This document shows positions 1-8,319 of a DNA stretch of 64,000 nt, in pieces. The notes under the pieces were generated by a model. It was not told the origin of the DNA, did not search any database, and saw only the letters and a program-made list of their open reading frames with translations. The stretch's first letter is position 1. Every line of letters starts with the position of its first letter. The position numbers were made by a program, and so were the translations under genes. The DNA comes from a bacterium (GTDB taxonomy: Bacteria > UBA8248), in NCBI GenBank assembly GCA_022828125.1, contig JAJEJD010000020.1, forward strand, positions 124,001-188,000. The letters run 5' to 3'.

Positions 1-175
1 ATTGCGCATTCTGCGGCGCGCCTTCCAGACGCTCGAGAGCCGAGAACACCCCACCCAGCTTCGCCGCCGTCGCGATATCTATCTGCTCCGCCAGATAGAC
101 GCGCTCCTCGGGCAAATCGACCATCCAGCGCAGGTCGGTGTGAAAATCCCAAACGTCCTTGAACTCTATCGGCAT
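1..175 (-). CDS. Hypothetical protein, N-terminal fragment cut by the window edge
   Basis: A minus-strand frame opens with ATG at 175-173 and stays open to base 1, giving about 58 residues that begin MPIEFKDVWDFHTDL. A GGAG ribosome-binding site lies about 9 bases upstream, which supports a real start. I do not recognise the family. The visible part is soluble, with no signal peptide or membrane segment. It is divergent from the enoyl-CoA hydratase gene, with about 140 bases between the two starts that presumably hold both promoters. The plus-strand frame over the same bases has no ribosome-binding site and looks like a shadow. Confidence 0.6.
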   Translation of the reverse strand, partial: MPIEFKDVWDFHTDLRWMVDLPEERVYLAEQIDIATAAKLGGVFSALERLEGAPQNAQ

Positions 176-314
176 CCGAGTTTTCTCCAGGTATCAGCGT
201 CAGATAATTCTCTCGACGAAAGCGCCATCATAACACGCGGCAACAGGGGTTCGCCTTTGCGCTCCACCGCAAGCTCGCTTAGGCTGTCGGCTCTGTTTTC
301 AAGGAGGACGTTCC

Positions 315-1100
315 ATGCCGATGAAACCGCTTATTCTCGTCGAGCGCGACGGCCCGCTCGCCACGCTCACGCTCAACCGCCCCGAGAAGCGAAACGCCAT
401 GAACACGGGGATGACCCGCGAGGCGAAATCGGCGATTGCCGATCTTGCAGGGGCGGATGATTTGCGCGTCCTCATCATCGAGGGCGCAGGCAGCGTCTTC
501 TCCGCCGGGGCCGACGTGGTCGAGATGGGTGCGCTCACCGAAGACAACGCGCGCGACTTCATCTCGAATCTCCACTCCCTCATCCGCAGCGTTCGTGAAT
601 TCCCGCATCCCGTGGTCTGCAAGTGCCGGGGCTACGTTCTAGGCGGCGCTCTGGAATTGATGCTCGGCTGTGACCTCCGGGTCGCGGCGGAAGATACGAA
701 GTTCGGCATGCCCGAGGTGCGGGTCGGGGTGCCATCCGTCATCGAGGCGGCGCTGTTCGCGCCATTCTGCGGCCTGGGCGCAGCGCAGGACCTTCTGCTC
801 ACGGGCCGGACGTTCGACGCGCATGAGGCGCATCGACTGGGGATCGTCCAGCGGATATGCCCGCCGGCTGATTTGGACGAAACGACGCACGAAACCGTCA
901 TGGCTCTTTTTGAGGCCGCCCCCGGCGCGCTCAGCGCCCAAAAGGCGCTCCTGAGACGGTGGATAAAGGCCTATCTCGATGCCGCGGTTCCTCCTTCCAT
1001 CGACGCTTTCGAGGCTTCCTTTCGAACCGGCGAACCCCAGGAAGGCATGACCGCGGCGCACGAGAAGCGGCCCCCCGCCTGGGCGCCCGGAGAGAAATAA
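315..1100 (+). CDS. Enoyl-CoA hydratase/isomerase family protein
   Basis: This 261-residue protein matches the crotonase superfamily, whose members bind acyl-CoA thioesters and stabilise an enolate in an oxyanion hole. The family signature is clear: FSAGADVVEMG near residues 62-72 forms the first oxyanion-hole segment, and GYVLGGALELMLGCDL near 106-121 the second. Both acidic residues used by true hydratases appear present, at about E114 and E134 (FGMPEV), so hydratase activity is plausible. The length is typical. AAGGAGG lies 8 bases before the ATG. The substrate cannot be read from sequence, and isomerase or other crotonase activity remains possible. No other fatty-acid oxidation gene is adjacent. 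Confidence 0.9.
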   Translation: MPMKPLILVERDGPLATLTLNRPEKRNAMNTGMTREAKSAIADLAGADDLRVLIIEGAGSVFSAGADVVEMGALTEDNARDFISNLHSLIRSVREFPHPVVCKCRGYVLGGALELMLGCDLRVAAEDTKFGMPEVRVGVPSVIEAALFAPFCGLGAAQDLLLTGRTFDAHEAHRLGIVQRICPPADLDETTHETVMALFEAAPGALSAQKALLRRWIKAYLDAAVPPSIDAFEASFRTGEPQEGMTAAHEKRPPAWAPGEK

Positions 1101-1189
1101 TAAAAGCGCATCTCTCCATTTCCGGTGGCGTTCGCCGATTCGGTGTGGCATCTTCACTCATCCCGCCGGAATGAGACAGGAGAGCACCG

Positions 1190-1519
1190 ATGACGGAAGA
1201 TGAAATTTTAATCGAACGCATCCGACCGATTCTCAGGCGTCGTAAGGGGTTTTCCGAAAAGCGCATGTTCGGCGGCGTGTGCTTCATGATCAACGGCAAC
1301 ATGTGCGCCGGAACGTGGAAGGGTTCGCTCATCGTTCGGCTCGCCAGAGAGAACCACGAGGCGACGCTCAAAGAACCCCACACGAAACCCGCCGACATGG
1401 CGGGCCGGGTGATGAAGGGCTGGGCGCTGGTCGAACCGGCGGGGATTTCAACCGAAGACGATTTGAAAGCCTGGGTGCGCCGGGCGGCGAAGTTCGCAGC
1501 TTCGCTTCCGCCCAAGTGA
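1190..1519 (+). CDS. TfoX N-terminal domain protein
   Basis: The 109-residue protein consists of a single TfoX N-terminal-like domain. It has the characteristic RRRKGFSEKRMFGGVCFMI region near residues 17-35 and a C-terminal ALVEPAGISTEDDLKAWV stretch. TfoX/Sxy is a competence regulator in gammaproteobacteria, but stand-alone N-terminal-domain proteins like this are widespread and mostly uncharacterised. A competence role should therefore not be assumed, although dprA is present elsewhere in the window. The start has AGGAG about 9 bases upstream. It sits 90 bases after the hydratase gene on the same strand. Confidence 0.85.
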   Translation: MTEDEILIERIRPILRRRKGFSEKRMFGGVCFMINGNMCAGTWKGSLIVRLARENHEATLKEPHTKPADMAGRVMKGWALVEPAGISTEDDLKAWVRRAAKFAASLPPK

Positions 1520-1566
1520 GCACCCGCTTCTGATATTACCTGGATACACTCTTATAAGGGATGAGA

Positions 1567-2562
1567 ATGAAAGCGATAACCGTTCAGGGAGACGCCGGAA
1601 TCGAAGGACTGGTCTACGGCGAGGTTCCCACGCCCGAGCCGGGAGAGGGCGAAGTGCGGGTGAAACTCCTGGCCTCAGGGATCAACCACATCGATGTCTA
1701 CCAGTGCACACCCGCCATGGTACGGCATGAAAAGCCCCACACCATGGGCGCGGACGGCGCGGGCGTTGTCGACAAGACGGGGCCGGGCGCGGGCTTGAAG
1801 CCGGGTGCTGAGGTGGTCGTAGACCCCAACCTGGGCGACCCCACCCAGCCCGGCTACGGCCTGGTGGGCGCGCAAAGTGCGGGCACGCACGCGGAATTCA
1901 TCGTCCTGCCGGAGAAGAATTTCTTTCCCAAGCCCGAGAACTTGACGTTCGAAGAGGCGGCGGCGCTTCCCCTGGCTCTCACCACAGCCTACCGACAGCT
2001 CATCAGCCGCGCACGACTAACAGCGGGCGAGAGCGTCCTCATCCACGGTGTGGGCGGGGGTGTCATGCTTTATTGCCTGCAACTTGCGGCACAGGCGGGG
2101 GCTTTCACCATCGTCACCTCATCGAGCGAGGAAAAACTCAAAACCGCCGAATCCTTTGGCGCTGACGTCTGCATCAACTACAAGACACAGGAAGTCGCCC
2201 AAGCCGTGATGGACGCCACTGATGGCCGGGGGGCCGACGTGGTGGTCGACAACGTGGGCGCACCCACCTTCGCGCTGAGCGCCAAGTGCGTTGCGCTGAA
2301 CGGACGCATCACCATCGTCGGCGGAGCCGCGCACCACGTGATCCCCGAGGTGAACCTGCGCGACTTGTATTTCAAGCAGGTCGACATCCATACCTCCACC
2401 ATGGCGACGCCGGAGGAATTCAAGGAGGCCATGACCCTCGCCGCCGAGGGCAAGGTGAAGGCCTACATCGATTCCACCTATCCCCTCTCGCGCTTCCGCG
2501 AGGCCATCGAGCGCGTGGCGGAAGGGCGTCAATTCGGAAAAGTGGTGATAACGAGAGACTAG
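1567..2562 (+). CDS. Zinc-free MDR-family NAD(P)H oxidoreductase (quinone reductase-like)
   Basis: A medium-chain dehydrogenase/reductase of about 331 residues. The N-terminal GroES-like domain is followed by a Rossmann domain with the nucleotide loop HGVGGGVMLY near residue 160. The structural-zinc cysteine cluster of alcohol dehydrogenases is absent, which points to the quinone oxidoreductase/enoyl reductase branch that reduces activated C=C or quinone substrates with NADPH. I prefer the ATG at 1567 (MKAITVQGD) over the in-frame ATG at 1561, because the AAGGG site ends directly at 1560 and is properly spaced only from 1567. The substrate is unknown. Confidence 0.85.
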   Translation: MKAITVQGDAGIEGLVYGEVPTPEPGEGEVRVKLLASGINHIDVYQCTPAMVRHEKPHTMGADGAGVVDKTGPGAGLKPGAEVVVDPNLGDPTQPGYGLVGAQSAGTHAEFIVLPEKNFFPKPENLTFEEAAALPLALTTAYRQLISRARLTAGESVLIHGVGGGVMLYCLQLAAQAGAFTIVTSSSEEKLKTAESFGADVCINYKTQEVAQAVMDATDGRGADVVVDNVGAPTFALSAKCVALNGRITIVGGAAHHVIPEVNLRDLYFKQVDIHTSTMATPEEFKEAMTLAAEGKVKAYIDSTYPLSRFREAIERVAEGRQFGKVVITRD

Positions 2563-2630
2563 ACACGAGGCGCTTGCGCCGCATGCTGCCTGTTCGCGCA
2601 AAACCCTCACATTTGGAGAGTCCATAGAGC

Positions 2631-3779
2631 ATGAACAGACGCCTCGCAAAAACCGTTGCCGCGACCGCAGGCGGAGAACGCGCCAACCACATGACGGCCA
2701 AAAAACCGCCGGGACTGGTGCCGCTCGATTCAGGAACGCCCAACTTCCCCACGCCCGAGCACATCACGAACGCCGCCAAAGAAGCGCTTAACCAAGGCTT
2801 GACCGGCTACGCCCCCGGACAGGGGGATCCGGAATTCCTCGAAGCCGTGTGCGAGCACGTCGAGCGCGAAGCGGGCGCGAACTACACACCGGGTTCCATC
2901 ATCGCCACGAACGGGGCGAGTTCCGGCATCTACACCGTCATGACGACGTTCCTGGACCCGGGAGATGAGGCCATCCTCATGGACCCCACGTTTTCGCTTT
3001 ACGCCCACGTCGCGCTGCAACTGGGAGCCGTCCCCGTCCAGGTGCCGCACGACGCGGATTATCAAATCGACGTAGAGGCCGTGAAACACGCTATCACCCC
3101 GCGCACGCGCCTCATTCTCGTCAACAACCCGAACAACCCCACGGGCGTGGTCTACCGCCGTGAGGACCTGGCGGCTCTCGCCGCACTCGCAACGGAACAC
3201 GACCTCATGCTCGTATCGGACGAGGCCTATGCGAAAATCCTGCAACCAGGCTTCGAGCACGTCCCCCTGCTCTCGTTCACCGAGCACCGCGACCACCTCA
3301 TTCTGCTCGACACTTTCTCCAAGACCTATTCGATGACCGGCTGGCGACTGGGCTTCATGGTCGTGCCCGAGGATCTGCCCCAGCCCATGTTCAGCGTGCA
3401 CCGCTCCATCAACGGGCCGATCAACACCTTCGTCCAGCGCGCGGGCGCGGCGGCGCTCAGGAGTTCCCAGGAGTGCGTGGCGGAGTTCAGGCGCGAATAC
3501 CACAAGCGGGGACGCCTCATGAACGAGATGACGCAGGTCATCCCCGGCCTGATTCCCATCGAGCCACAGGGCGGCTTCTATCAATACTGCCGGTACGAGT
3601 ACCCCATTCCTTCGAGCGAGGTGCGAAAGCGCGTCTGGGAGGCCGGGGCGGCGATTCGCAGCGGGTCGGAATTCGGCGCTTCGGGCGAGTACCACCTGCG
3701 CTTCACCTATTCGGTGAATGAGGAAGTCATCGAAAAGGGCATGAAGATCGTGGGCGAAGTATTCCGCCACCTGGGTTGA
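2631..3779 (+). CDS. Class I/II pyridoxal-phosphate aminotransferase
   Basis: A fold-type I aminotransferase of 382 residues. The PLP site is recognisable: NNPNNPTG (about 165-172), SDEAY (196-200) carrying the cofactor-ring aspartate, and the Schiff-base lysine in TFSKTYSMTGWRLG at about K231. It belongs to the AspC/aromatic aminotransferase-like class, and the amino-acid substrate is not predictable. GGAGAG lies about 10 bases before the ATG at 2631. An internal ATG at 2691 would remove a 20-residue N-terminal extension that is unusual for the family, so the true start could be either. The gene is followed by a repeat-rich intergenic region. Confidence 0.9.
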   Translation: MNRRLAKTVAATAGGERANHMTAKKPPGLVPLDSGTPNFPTPEHITNAAKEALNQGLTGYAPGQGDPEFLEAVCEHVEREAGANYTPGSIIATNGASSGIYTVMTTFLDPGDEAILMDPTFSLYAHVALQLGAVPVQVPHDADYQIDVEAVKHAITPRTRLILVNNPNNPTGVVYRREDLAALAALATEHDLMLVSDEAYAKILQPGFEHVPLLSFTEHRDHLILLDTFSKTYSMTGWRLGFMVVPEDLPQPMFSVHRSINGPINTFVQRAGAAALRSSQECVAEFRREYHKRGRLMNEMTQVIPGLIPIEPQGGFYQYCRYEYPIPSSEVRKRVWEAGAAIRSGSEFGASGEYHLRFTYSVNEEVIEKGMKIVGEVFRHLG

Positions 3780-3825
3780 GACTTGTCCGTTCCGCGCCTG
3801 AAAGCCGTCCTTTTGAGGGATTGTT

Positions 3826-4206
3826 GAAAAACCGCCCTGCGCAACGCGCCGGTCCGCCTCACCCTGAGTAGCGGCGAAGCCGCATATCGAAGGGCGAAGT
3901 CCGCCCCCGCCGGAGAGATACTACCCCCATCCTTCGATACGGTGCTTGCGCGCCTACTCAGGATGAGGAGGAGGTTTCCCACGGGTCGCCGGTGAACGAA
4001 TCGGCAGTAGGGACAGACTCCCGTGCCTGTCCGAGGTTGTTTACGAGGCGGTTCGGTTTTATTCGTCATTCCGGCGAAAGCCGGAATCCATTTGTTTTGT
4101 CTTTGCTTTTTTCTTTTCTGATCGATTCATGCCAATGACGAGAAGATGAAAAGCCGGCGCATTGTCATTCTGCTTTAGAATGGATTCCGGCTTTCGCCGG
4201 AATGAC
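3826..4206. repeat. Intergenic nested inverted repeats between two aminotransferase genes
   Basis: The 500-base gap 3780-4278 has no supportable gene and is built from repeats. A TTGTTGAAAAA motif near 3828 recurs at about 17671 and 21208. A GAGTAGCGG segment near 3862-3900 is imperfectly inverted at 3930-3970. A perfect 28-bp inverted repeat has arms at 4065-4092 and 4179-4206, and each arm is itself a palindrome containing TTCCGGCGAAAGCCGGAA. The same arm with one changed base occurs at 17826 and 17938. The arrangement resembles REP/MITE-like intergenic elements. No transposase is linked. Confidence 0.75.
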
Positions 4207-4278
4207 GGCGGTGGTCAATTCCGAGCGAGGAGGGAATTTACAACAGCCCTTTTGCCCCGGCGGCTCCTCACAGCCTCA

Positions 4279-5217
4279 TCAATAGACGGGCATTATGTCC
4301 TTCTCGTAGGTTTCGTCCACGCCGCGGGCGGCGGCGTAGAATATCTCCTGCAGCCTGCGCGTGATTTCGCCCGGCTTCCCGTCTCCCACCTCGATGCGAT
4401 CCAGAGAAAGCACGGGTGCGACCTCGGCGGCGGAGCCGCATATCATCGCCTCGTCGGCCACGTAGATCTCCGTGCGGTCCATCGGACGCTCCACGGGTTC
4501 GGGGCCGATGTGCCTGCCGAACATCTCGAGTACGCTGTCGCGCGTGATGCTCTCGAGAATCGAGGCCGTCACCGGCGGCGTGATGAGCTTGCCCTCGCGG
4601 ACGATCATGATGCACGTGCCCGTGCCCTCGGCCACCGTGCCGTTCCGGTTCAAGAAAATGGCGTCGTCGTACCCGTTGATCCGCGCCTCGACGCCTGCGA
4701 TCCTGCTGTTCTGGTAGTTCGCCGATGCCTTGACGCGCGGCGGCACGGAATCGTCCGAGATGCGCCGCCAACTGCTCACGCACAGGTTCACGCCCTGCTC
4801 CTGTCGTTTGCGGTTGCTGTTCGGCCCCCCGCTGATGAAAACGCAGGTGTCCACCTCGTCCGCCGCGTAGCCCTTCATGTCCAAAGGGCCCGAATCGTCG
4901 AAATACACGTTGAGGCGGAAGTGGAGGTCTTCCTTGAACTCGTTCGCCCGTATCCACTCGACCACGGCGTCCTTGAATTCTTCCGCCGTATAGGGCGGCG
5001 TCATCCGCATCACGCGCATGGAATCGAACAGCCGCCGGATGTGCGGGTCCATCTTCCAGAGAAAGAGATTGTTTCTCTCCTCGCTCCAGTAGGCGCGAAT
5101 CCCCTCGTAGACGCTCGAACCCCTGAGGACCGCCTGGCTGAAAACGCTTATCTTGGCTTCCTCGGGCGGAACCACCTCACCGTTGAGCCATACCTTGGCA
5201 TGATCGTAGCTGGGCAC
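4279..5217 (-). CDS. ilvE: Branched-chain amino-acid aminotransferase family protein
   Basis: A fold-type IV PLP enzyme of 312 residues. Hallmarks are the N-terminal VWLNGEVVPPEEAKISVF, the RGSSVYEGIRAY segment (about 32-43), the catalytic lysine in RVKASANYQNS at about K163, and the TEIYVADEAMICGSAAEV region near 250-268. It would transfer amino groups between 2-oxoglutarate and the branched-chain keto acids in the last step of valine, leucine and isoleucine synthesis. D-amino-acid transaminase and aminodeoxychorismate lyase share the fold, but length and motifs fit IlvE better. It is divergent from the class III aminotransferase at 5388, with 170 bases between starts. Confidence 0.88.
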   Translation of the reverse strand: MPSYDHAKVWLNGEVVPPEEAKISVFSQAVLRGSSVYEGIRAYWSEERNNLFLWKMDPHIRRLFDSMRVMRMTPPYTAEEFKDAVVEWIRANEFKEDLHFRLNVYFDDSGPLDMKGYAADEVDTCVFISGGPNSNRKRQEQGVNLCVSSWRRISDDSVPPRVKASANYQNSRIAGVEARINGYDDAIFLNRNGTVAEGTGTCIMIVREGKLITPPVTASILESITRDSVLEMFGRHIGPEPVERPMDRTEIYVADEAMICGSAAEVAPVLSLDRIEVGDGKPGEITRRLQEIFYAAARGVDETYEKDIMPVY

Positions 5218-5387
5218 GTGAACCTCCCATGTGGAAGTAGAATTGAGCCGTCAACACCGGAAACACGGCATCATGGACAATTTGATGGGGAGTTGACAAG
5301 GGGGGTTCCCGCCTTGACGCTCGGGCGCGCTTGGGCGTAGCGTTGTGCCGGACAAATTCCAAACTTAACTCTTCCCTGGAGATTTAG

Positions 5388-6758
5388 ATGCAGCAACCCA
5401 CGGACACTCCCAAACTCGCGGACGCCTACGCCGAATCCCTGCCCGCTTCGCGCGCGCTATACGATCGGGCGCAAGAGGTTTTCCCCGACGGAGTAACGCA
5501 CGACAACCGCAGGATGCAGCCGTTTCCCATCTACGTGGAACGCGCCGAGGGCGCCTACAAGTGGGACGTGGACGGCAACCGCTACATCGACTACTGGATG
5601 GGCCACGGCGCGCTCCTGTTCGGGCACAACCCGCCCCACATCCGGGACGCCGTGAGCGAGGCCGTGATGAAGGGCTCACACTACGGGGCGAGCCACGGGC
5701 CGGAGGTGGAATGGGGTGAATGGGTGCAGCGACTCGTGCCGTGCGCCGAGCGGGTGCGATTCACGGCTTCGGGCACCGAGGCCACGCACATGGCGCTGAG
5801 GCTCGCGCGCGCCTTTACGAAAAGAAAGCGCGTGGTCAAGTTCGCGGGCCATTTCCACGGCTGGCACGAGGGACTCGAAATCGGCGTGCGCGCCCCCTAT
5901 ACGAACGAGCCCGAAGCGGGCCAACTGGAAGTCGTGACCGACCTCGTCACCGTGTGTCCACCGGATGATCTGCAAGCCGTCCGGGAGGCGCTCTCGCCAG
6001 GCGATGTCGCGGCGCTCATTCTGGAGCCGACGGGCGGACACTTCGGCACCATTCCGATGAATAAGGATTTCGTGGCCGCGCTCAGGGAGGAAACGCAAAA
6101 AGCGGGGACCCTGCTCGTTTTCGATGAGGTGGTGACCGGCTTTCGCGTATCGCCCGGCGGCGCACAGGCGCACTTTGGCGTAACGCCCGACCTGACGAGC
6201 CTCGCCAAGATACTCGCAGGCGGCCTGCCGGGCGGTGCCGTCGTCGGCCGGGCGGACGTACTGGAATACCTCGCCACCAAGCCGGACCCGGAAGCGAACA
6301 GGCACACGAAAATCGCCCACCACGGCACCTTCAACGCGAACCCCATCTCCGCCGCCGCGGGCGTCGCCATGCTGTCTTCATTGGCCGATGGCCGAGCGAC
6401 CGAGCAGGTGAACGCGCAGGCACAAAAGCTCAGATACGGGATGAACGAGATACTCGCGCAGGAGGCGGTGGCCTGGCGGGTGTACGGCGACTACAGCGAC
6501 TGGAAAATTCTCTTCGACGCCGACGCCCCGCCGCGAGACGGGGAGGATCAGGACGTGAGCGGAATCGACTGGCGGCGTCTCGATTCCAAGAACGCGCAGA
6601 AAAGCCGCGCATTGAGGCAGGCCTTGATCCTGCACGGCGTGGATTTCAACGGCGCACGCGCGCTGGTGGGAACCTGCCATACGGACGACGTGATCGAGGA
6701 AACCCTCGCCGCCTTCCGTGCCGGCGTACAGACCATGAAGGAAGAAAGGGTCGCCTAG
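5388..6758 (+). CDS. Class III aminotransferase, glutamate-1-semialdehyde aminomutase-like
   Basis: A 456-residue class III PLP enzyme. Recognisable parts are the N-terminal PDGVTHDNRRMQPFPIYV, the cofactor phosphate loop TASGTEATHMALRLAR (about 126-141), the DEVVTGFR aspartate motif (246-253) and the lysine in LTSLAKILAGGLPGG at about K274. The overall pattern resembles HemL, but several HemL-like paralogues act in secondary metabolism. With no other tetrapyrrole gene nearby I leave the substrate open. CTGGAG precedes the ATG by about 9 bases. The next gene, also a PLP enzyme, follows after 44 bases, so the two are probably co-transcribed. Confidence 0.88.
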   Translation: MQQPTDTPKLADAYAESLPASRALYDRAQEVFPDGVTHDNRRMQPFPIYVERAEGAYKWDVDGNRYIDYWMGHGALLFGHNPPHIRDAVSEAVMKGSHYGASHGPEVEWGEWVQRLVPCAERVRFTASGTEATHMALRLARAFTKRKRVVKFAGHFHGWHEGLEIGVRAPYTNEPEAGQLEVVTDLVTVCPPDDLQAVREALSPGDVAALILEPTGGHFGTIPMNKDFVAALREETQKAGTLLVFDEVVTGFRVSPGGAQAHFGVTPDLTSLAKILAGGLPGGAVVGRADVLEYLATKPDPEANRHTKIAHHGTFNANPISAAAGVAMLSSLADGRATEQVNAQAQKLRYGMNEILAQEAVAWRVYGDYSDWKILFDADAPPRDGEDQDVSGIDWRRLDSKNAQKSRALRQALILHGVDFNGARALVGTCHTDDVIEETLAAFRAGVQTMKEERVA

Positions 6759-6802
6759 CGTTTTCCAAGAAACCCCTCAGATACCATGAAGGAGAGCCGC
6801 AC

Positions 6803-8053
6803 TTGCACAGCGCGCTGAAAGGCCTCTTGAGCCTGGAATCCGGCAACATCGTGGACGACATGGAACACCCCTTCACCTGCCCCGACACGGGCGGGAACCT
6901 GCAGGGCAGCTACGACCTCGAATGGATTAAGGCGAACGTAGACAGGGACGAGATCGCCCGCAGACCGCGGGGAATCTGGCGCTGGCGCGAACTTCTGCCC
7001 GTGCGGGACGAGAAGAACGTGGTCTCGCTCGTGGAAGGCGACACCCCCCTCATCCACGCGGAGAGACTCGGTGAATCGCTCGGGTACGGAAACCTCTACA
7101 TCCTGGATGAATCCAGAAACCCCACCGGCTCGTTCAAGGACCGGGGCGGTTCGGTCACCATCAGCAAGTGCAGGGAAGTCGGAGTGGACCGCATCGTGCT
7201 GCCATCTTCGGGCAACGCGGCGGCCTGTTTCAGCGCCTACTGCGCGCGGGGCGGAATCGAGTTCATCGGCTTTGTGCGCGACGACAGCTCCGCTGTCCAT
7301 TGCCTCCAGGTCGGCGCTTATGGAGCCTTTACGCTCATCATCGAAGGCGATCAGGGCACGGGCGGGCGCTTCGCCGAAGAGGTGTCGAAAGAACTCGGCT
7401 GCCTGCACGCCACCCTGCCCCGGAATCTATACAGAATCGAGGGGAAAAAGACCGCCGCCTTCGAAATTGCCGAAAAACTCGGCTGGCGCGCGCCCGACCG
7501 CGTCGTCTGCCCCACGGCGGGCGGTACGATGGCGCTCGCGATGGACCAGGGCTTCCGCGAACTCCTGGCTCTCGGCTGGATTGAGAAGATGCCTGCGATC
7601 GACGTCGTGCAGGTAGACGGCTGCGCGCCCATCGTCAAAGCCCTTCACTCAGGCGGAAAAGTCGAACCCTGGGGCGAGGTGCGCACGAAATCCGCCGGCC
7701 TCACGAGTCCCTCTCCCGGTGCGGGCGAGCGCGTGGCCGAGGTCGTGCGGAGATCGGAGGGCCACGGCGTGCTTGTGAGCGACGCGATGAACCTGGAAGC
7801 GGAGTTTCTGATCGCCGGACGCGAGGGGCTTTTCCTGCAACCAGCTTCCGCGGCGTCCGTAGCGAGCCTGATGGAGGGCGCCGAGCGGCCCGGAAAACCG
7901 GAAGCCGATGAGGTAATCGTCTGCATCGGTACGGGCACGGGCAAGAACGCGGCGGAAGTGGCGGGCGAGGCGCTCGGCAAACCAGGGCGCATTCCGCCGG
8001 ACATCGACGCTTTCAAGCGAGCACGCGCTTCCTGGCGGGGGAACGGCGTCTGA
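6803..8053 (+). CDS. Threonine synthase-like PLP lyase
   Basis: A fold-type II PLP enzyme of 416 residues. An N-terminal CPDTGGNL segment resembles the half zinc ribbon of threonine synthases. The cofactor lysine lies in NPTGSFKDRGG at about K112, followed by the SSGNAAACFSAY phosphate-binding region and a C-terminal VCIGTGTGKN. Threonine synthase (O-phosphohomoserine to threonine) is the best match. A TTG at 6803 is the likely start because AAGGAG lies 8 bases before it, and the nearby ATG at 6786 is out of frame. Diaminopropionate- or cysteate-type paralogues cannot be excluded. Confidence 0.8.
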   Translation: MHSALKGLLSLESGNIVDDMEHPFTCPDTGGNLQGSYDLEWIKANVDRDEIARRPRGIWRWRELLPVRDEKNVVSLVEGDTPLIHAERLGESLGYGNLYILDESRNPTGSFKDRGGSVTISKCREVGVDRIVLPSSGNAAACFSAYCARGGIEFIGFVRDDSSAVHCLQVGAYGAFTLIIEGDQGTGGRFAEEVSKELGCLHATLPRNLYRIEGKKTAAFEIAEKLGWRAPDRVVCPTAGGTMALAMDQGFRELLALGWIEKMPAIDVVQVDGCAPIVKALHSGGKVEPWGEVRTKSAGLTSPSPGAGERVAEVVRRSEGHGVLVSDAMNLEAEFLIAGREGLFLQPASAASVASLMEGAERPGKPEADEVIVCIGTGTGKNAAEVAGEALGKPGRIPPDIDAFKRARASWRGNGV

Positions 8054-8319
8054 AGTATCTAAAGATACTCACGTAAATCCCGGGAACCCAGCACACCACC
8101 CTCTGGCGCGCTTTCATCTCACAACAGCATTCTTTACACAGATATAAAACGAAAAAAATACTCTTTTTTTCGCTTCTTCCATCATCTACTACTTCAGATT
8201 AATCCATGTAAATAATTATAAGTAAACCTATTACAAGTTTATCTAAAAAACATATTGATTTTCGTATTATTTTCGTATACATTTTCTCCCTCACGCCAAT
8301 TCATACAGGGAGAACGACC
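8054..8319. other. AT-rich intergenic segment with a promoter for the radical SAM gene
   Basis: These 266 bases contain no supportable gene. They are strikingly AT-rich (8130-8290) against a GC-rich background. A short perfect hairpin GTATCTAAAGATAC lies at 8056-8069 just after the preceding stop. Homopolymer A and T runs follow. The rest is read as the upstream regulatory region of the gene at 8320. Confidence 0.5.
8253..8281 (+). promoter_or_regulatory. Putative sigma-70-type promoter upstream of the radical SAM gene
   Basis: TATTGA (8253-8258), 17 bases, then TATACA (8276-8281), with a start expected about 30 bases before the ATG at 8320. TTGATT with a 15-base spacer is an alternative -35. 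The surrounding AT-richness raises the chance of a coincidental match. Confidence 0.4.

Noticed and set aside
4162-5340. A 392-residue plus-strand frame
   Set aside because: It lies opposite the clear branched-chain aminotransferase, has no ribosome-binding site, and its His/Arg-rich sequence is typical of the antisense of a GC-rich gene.
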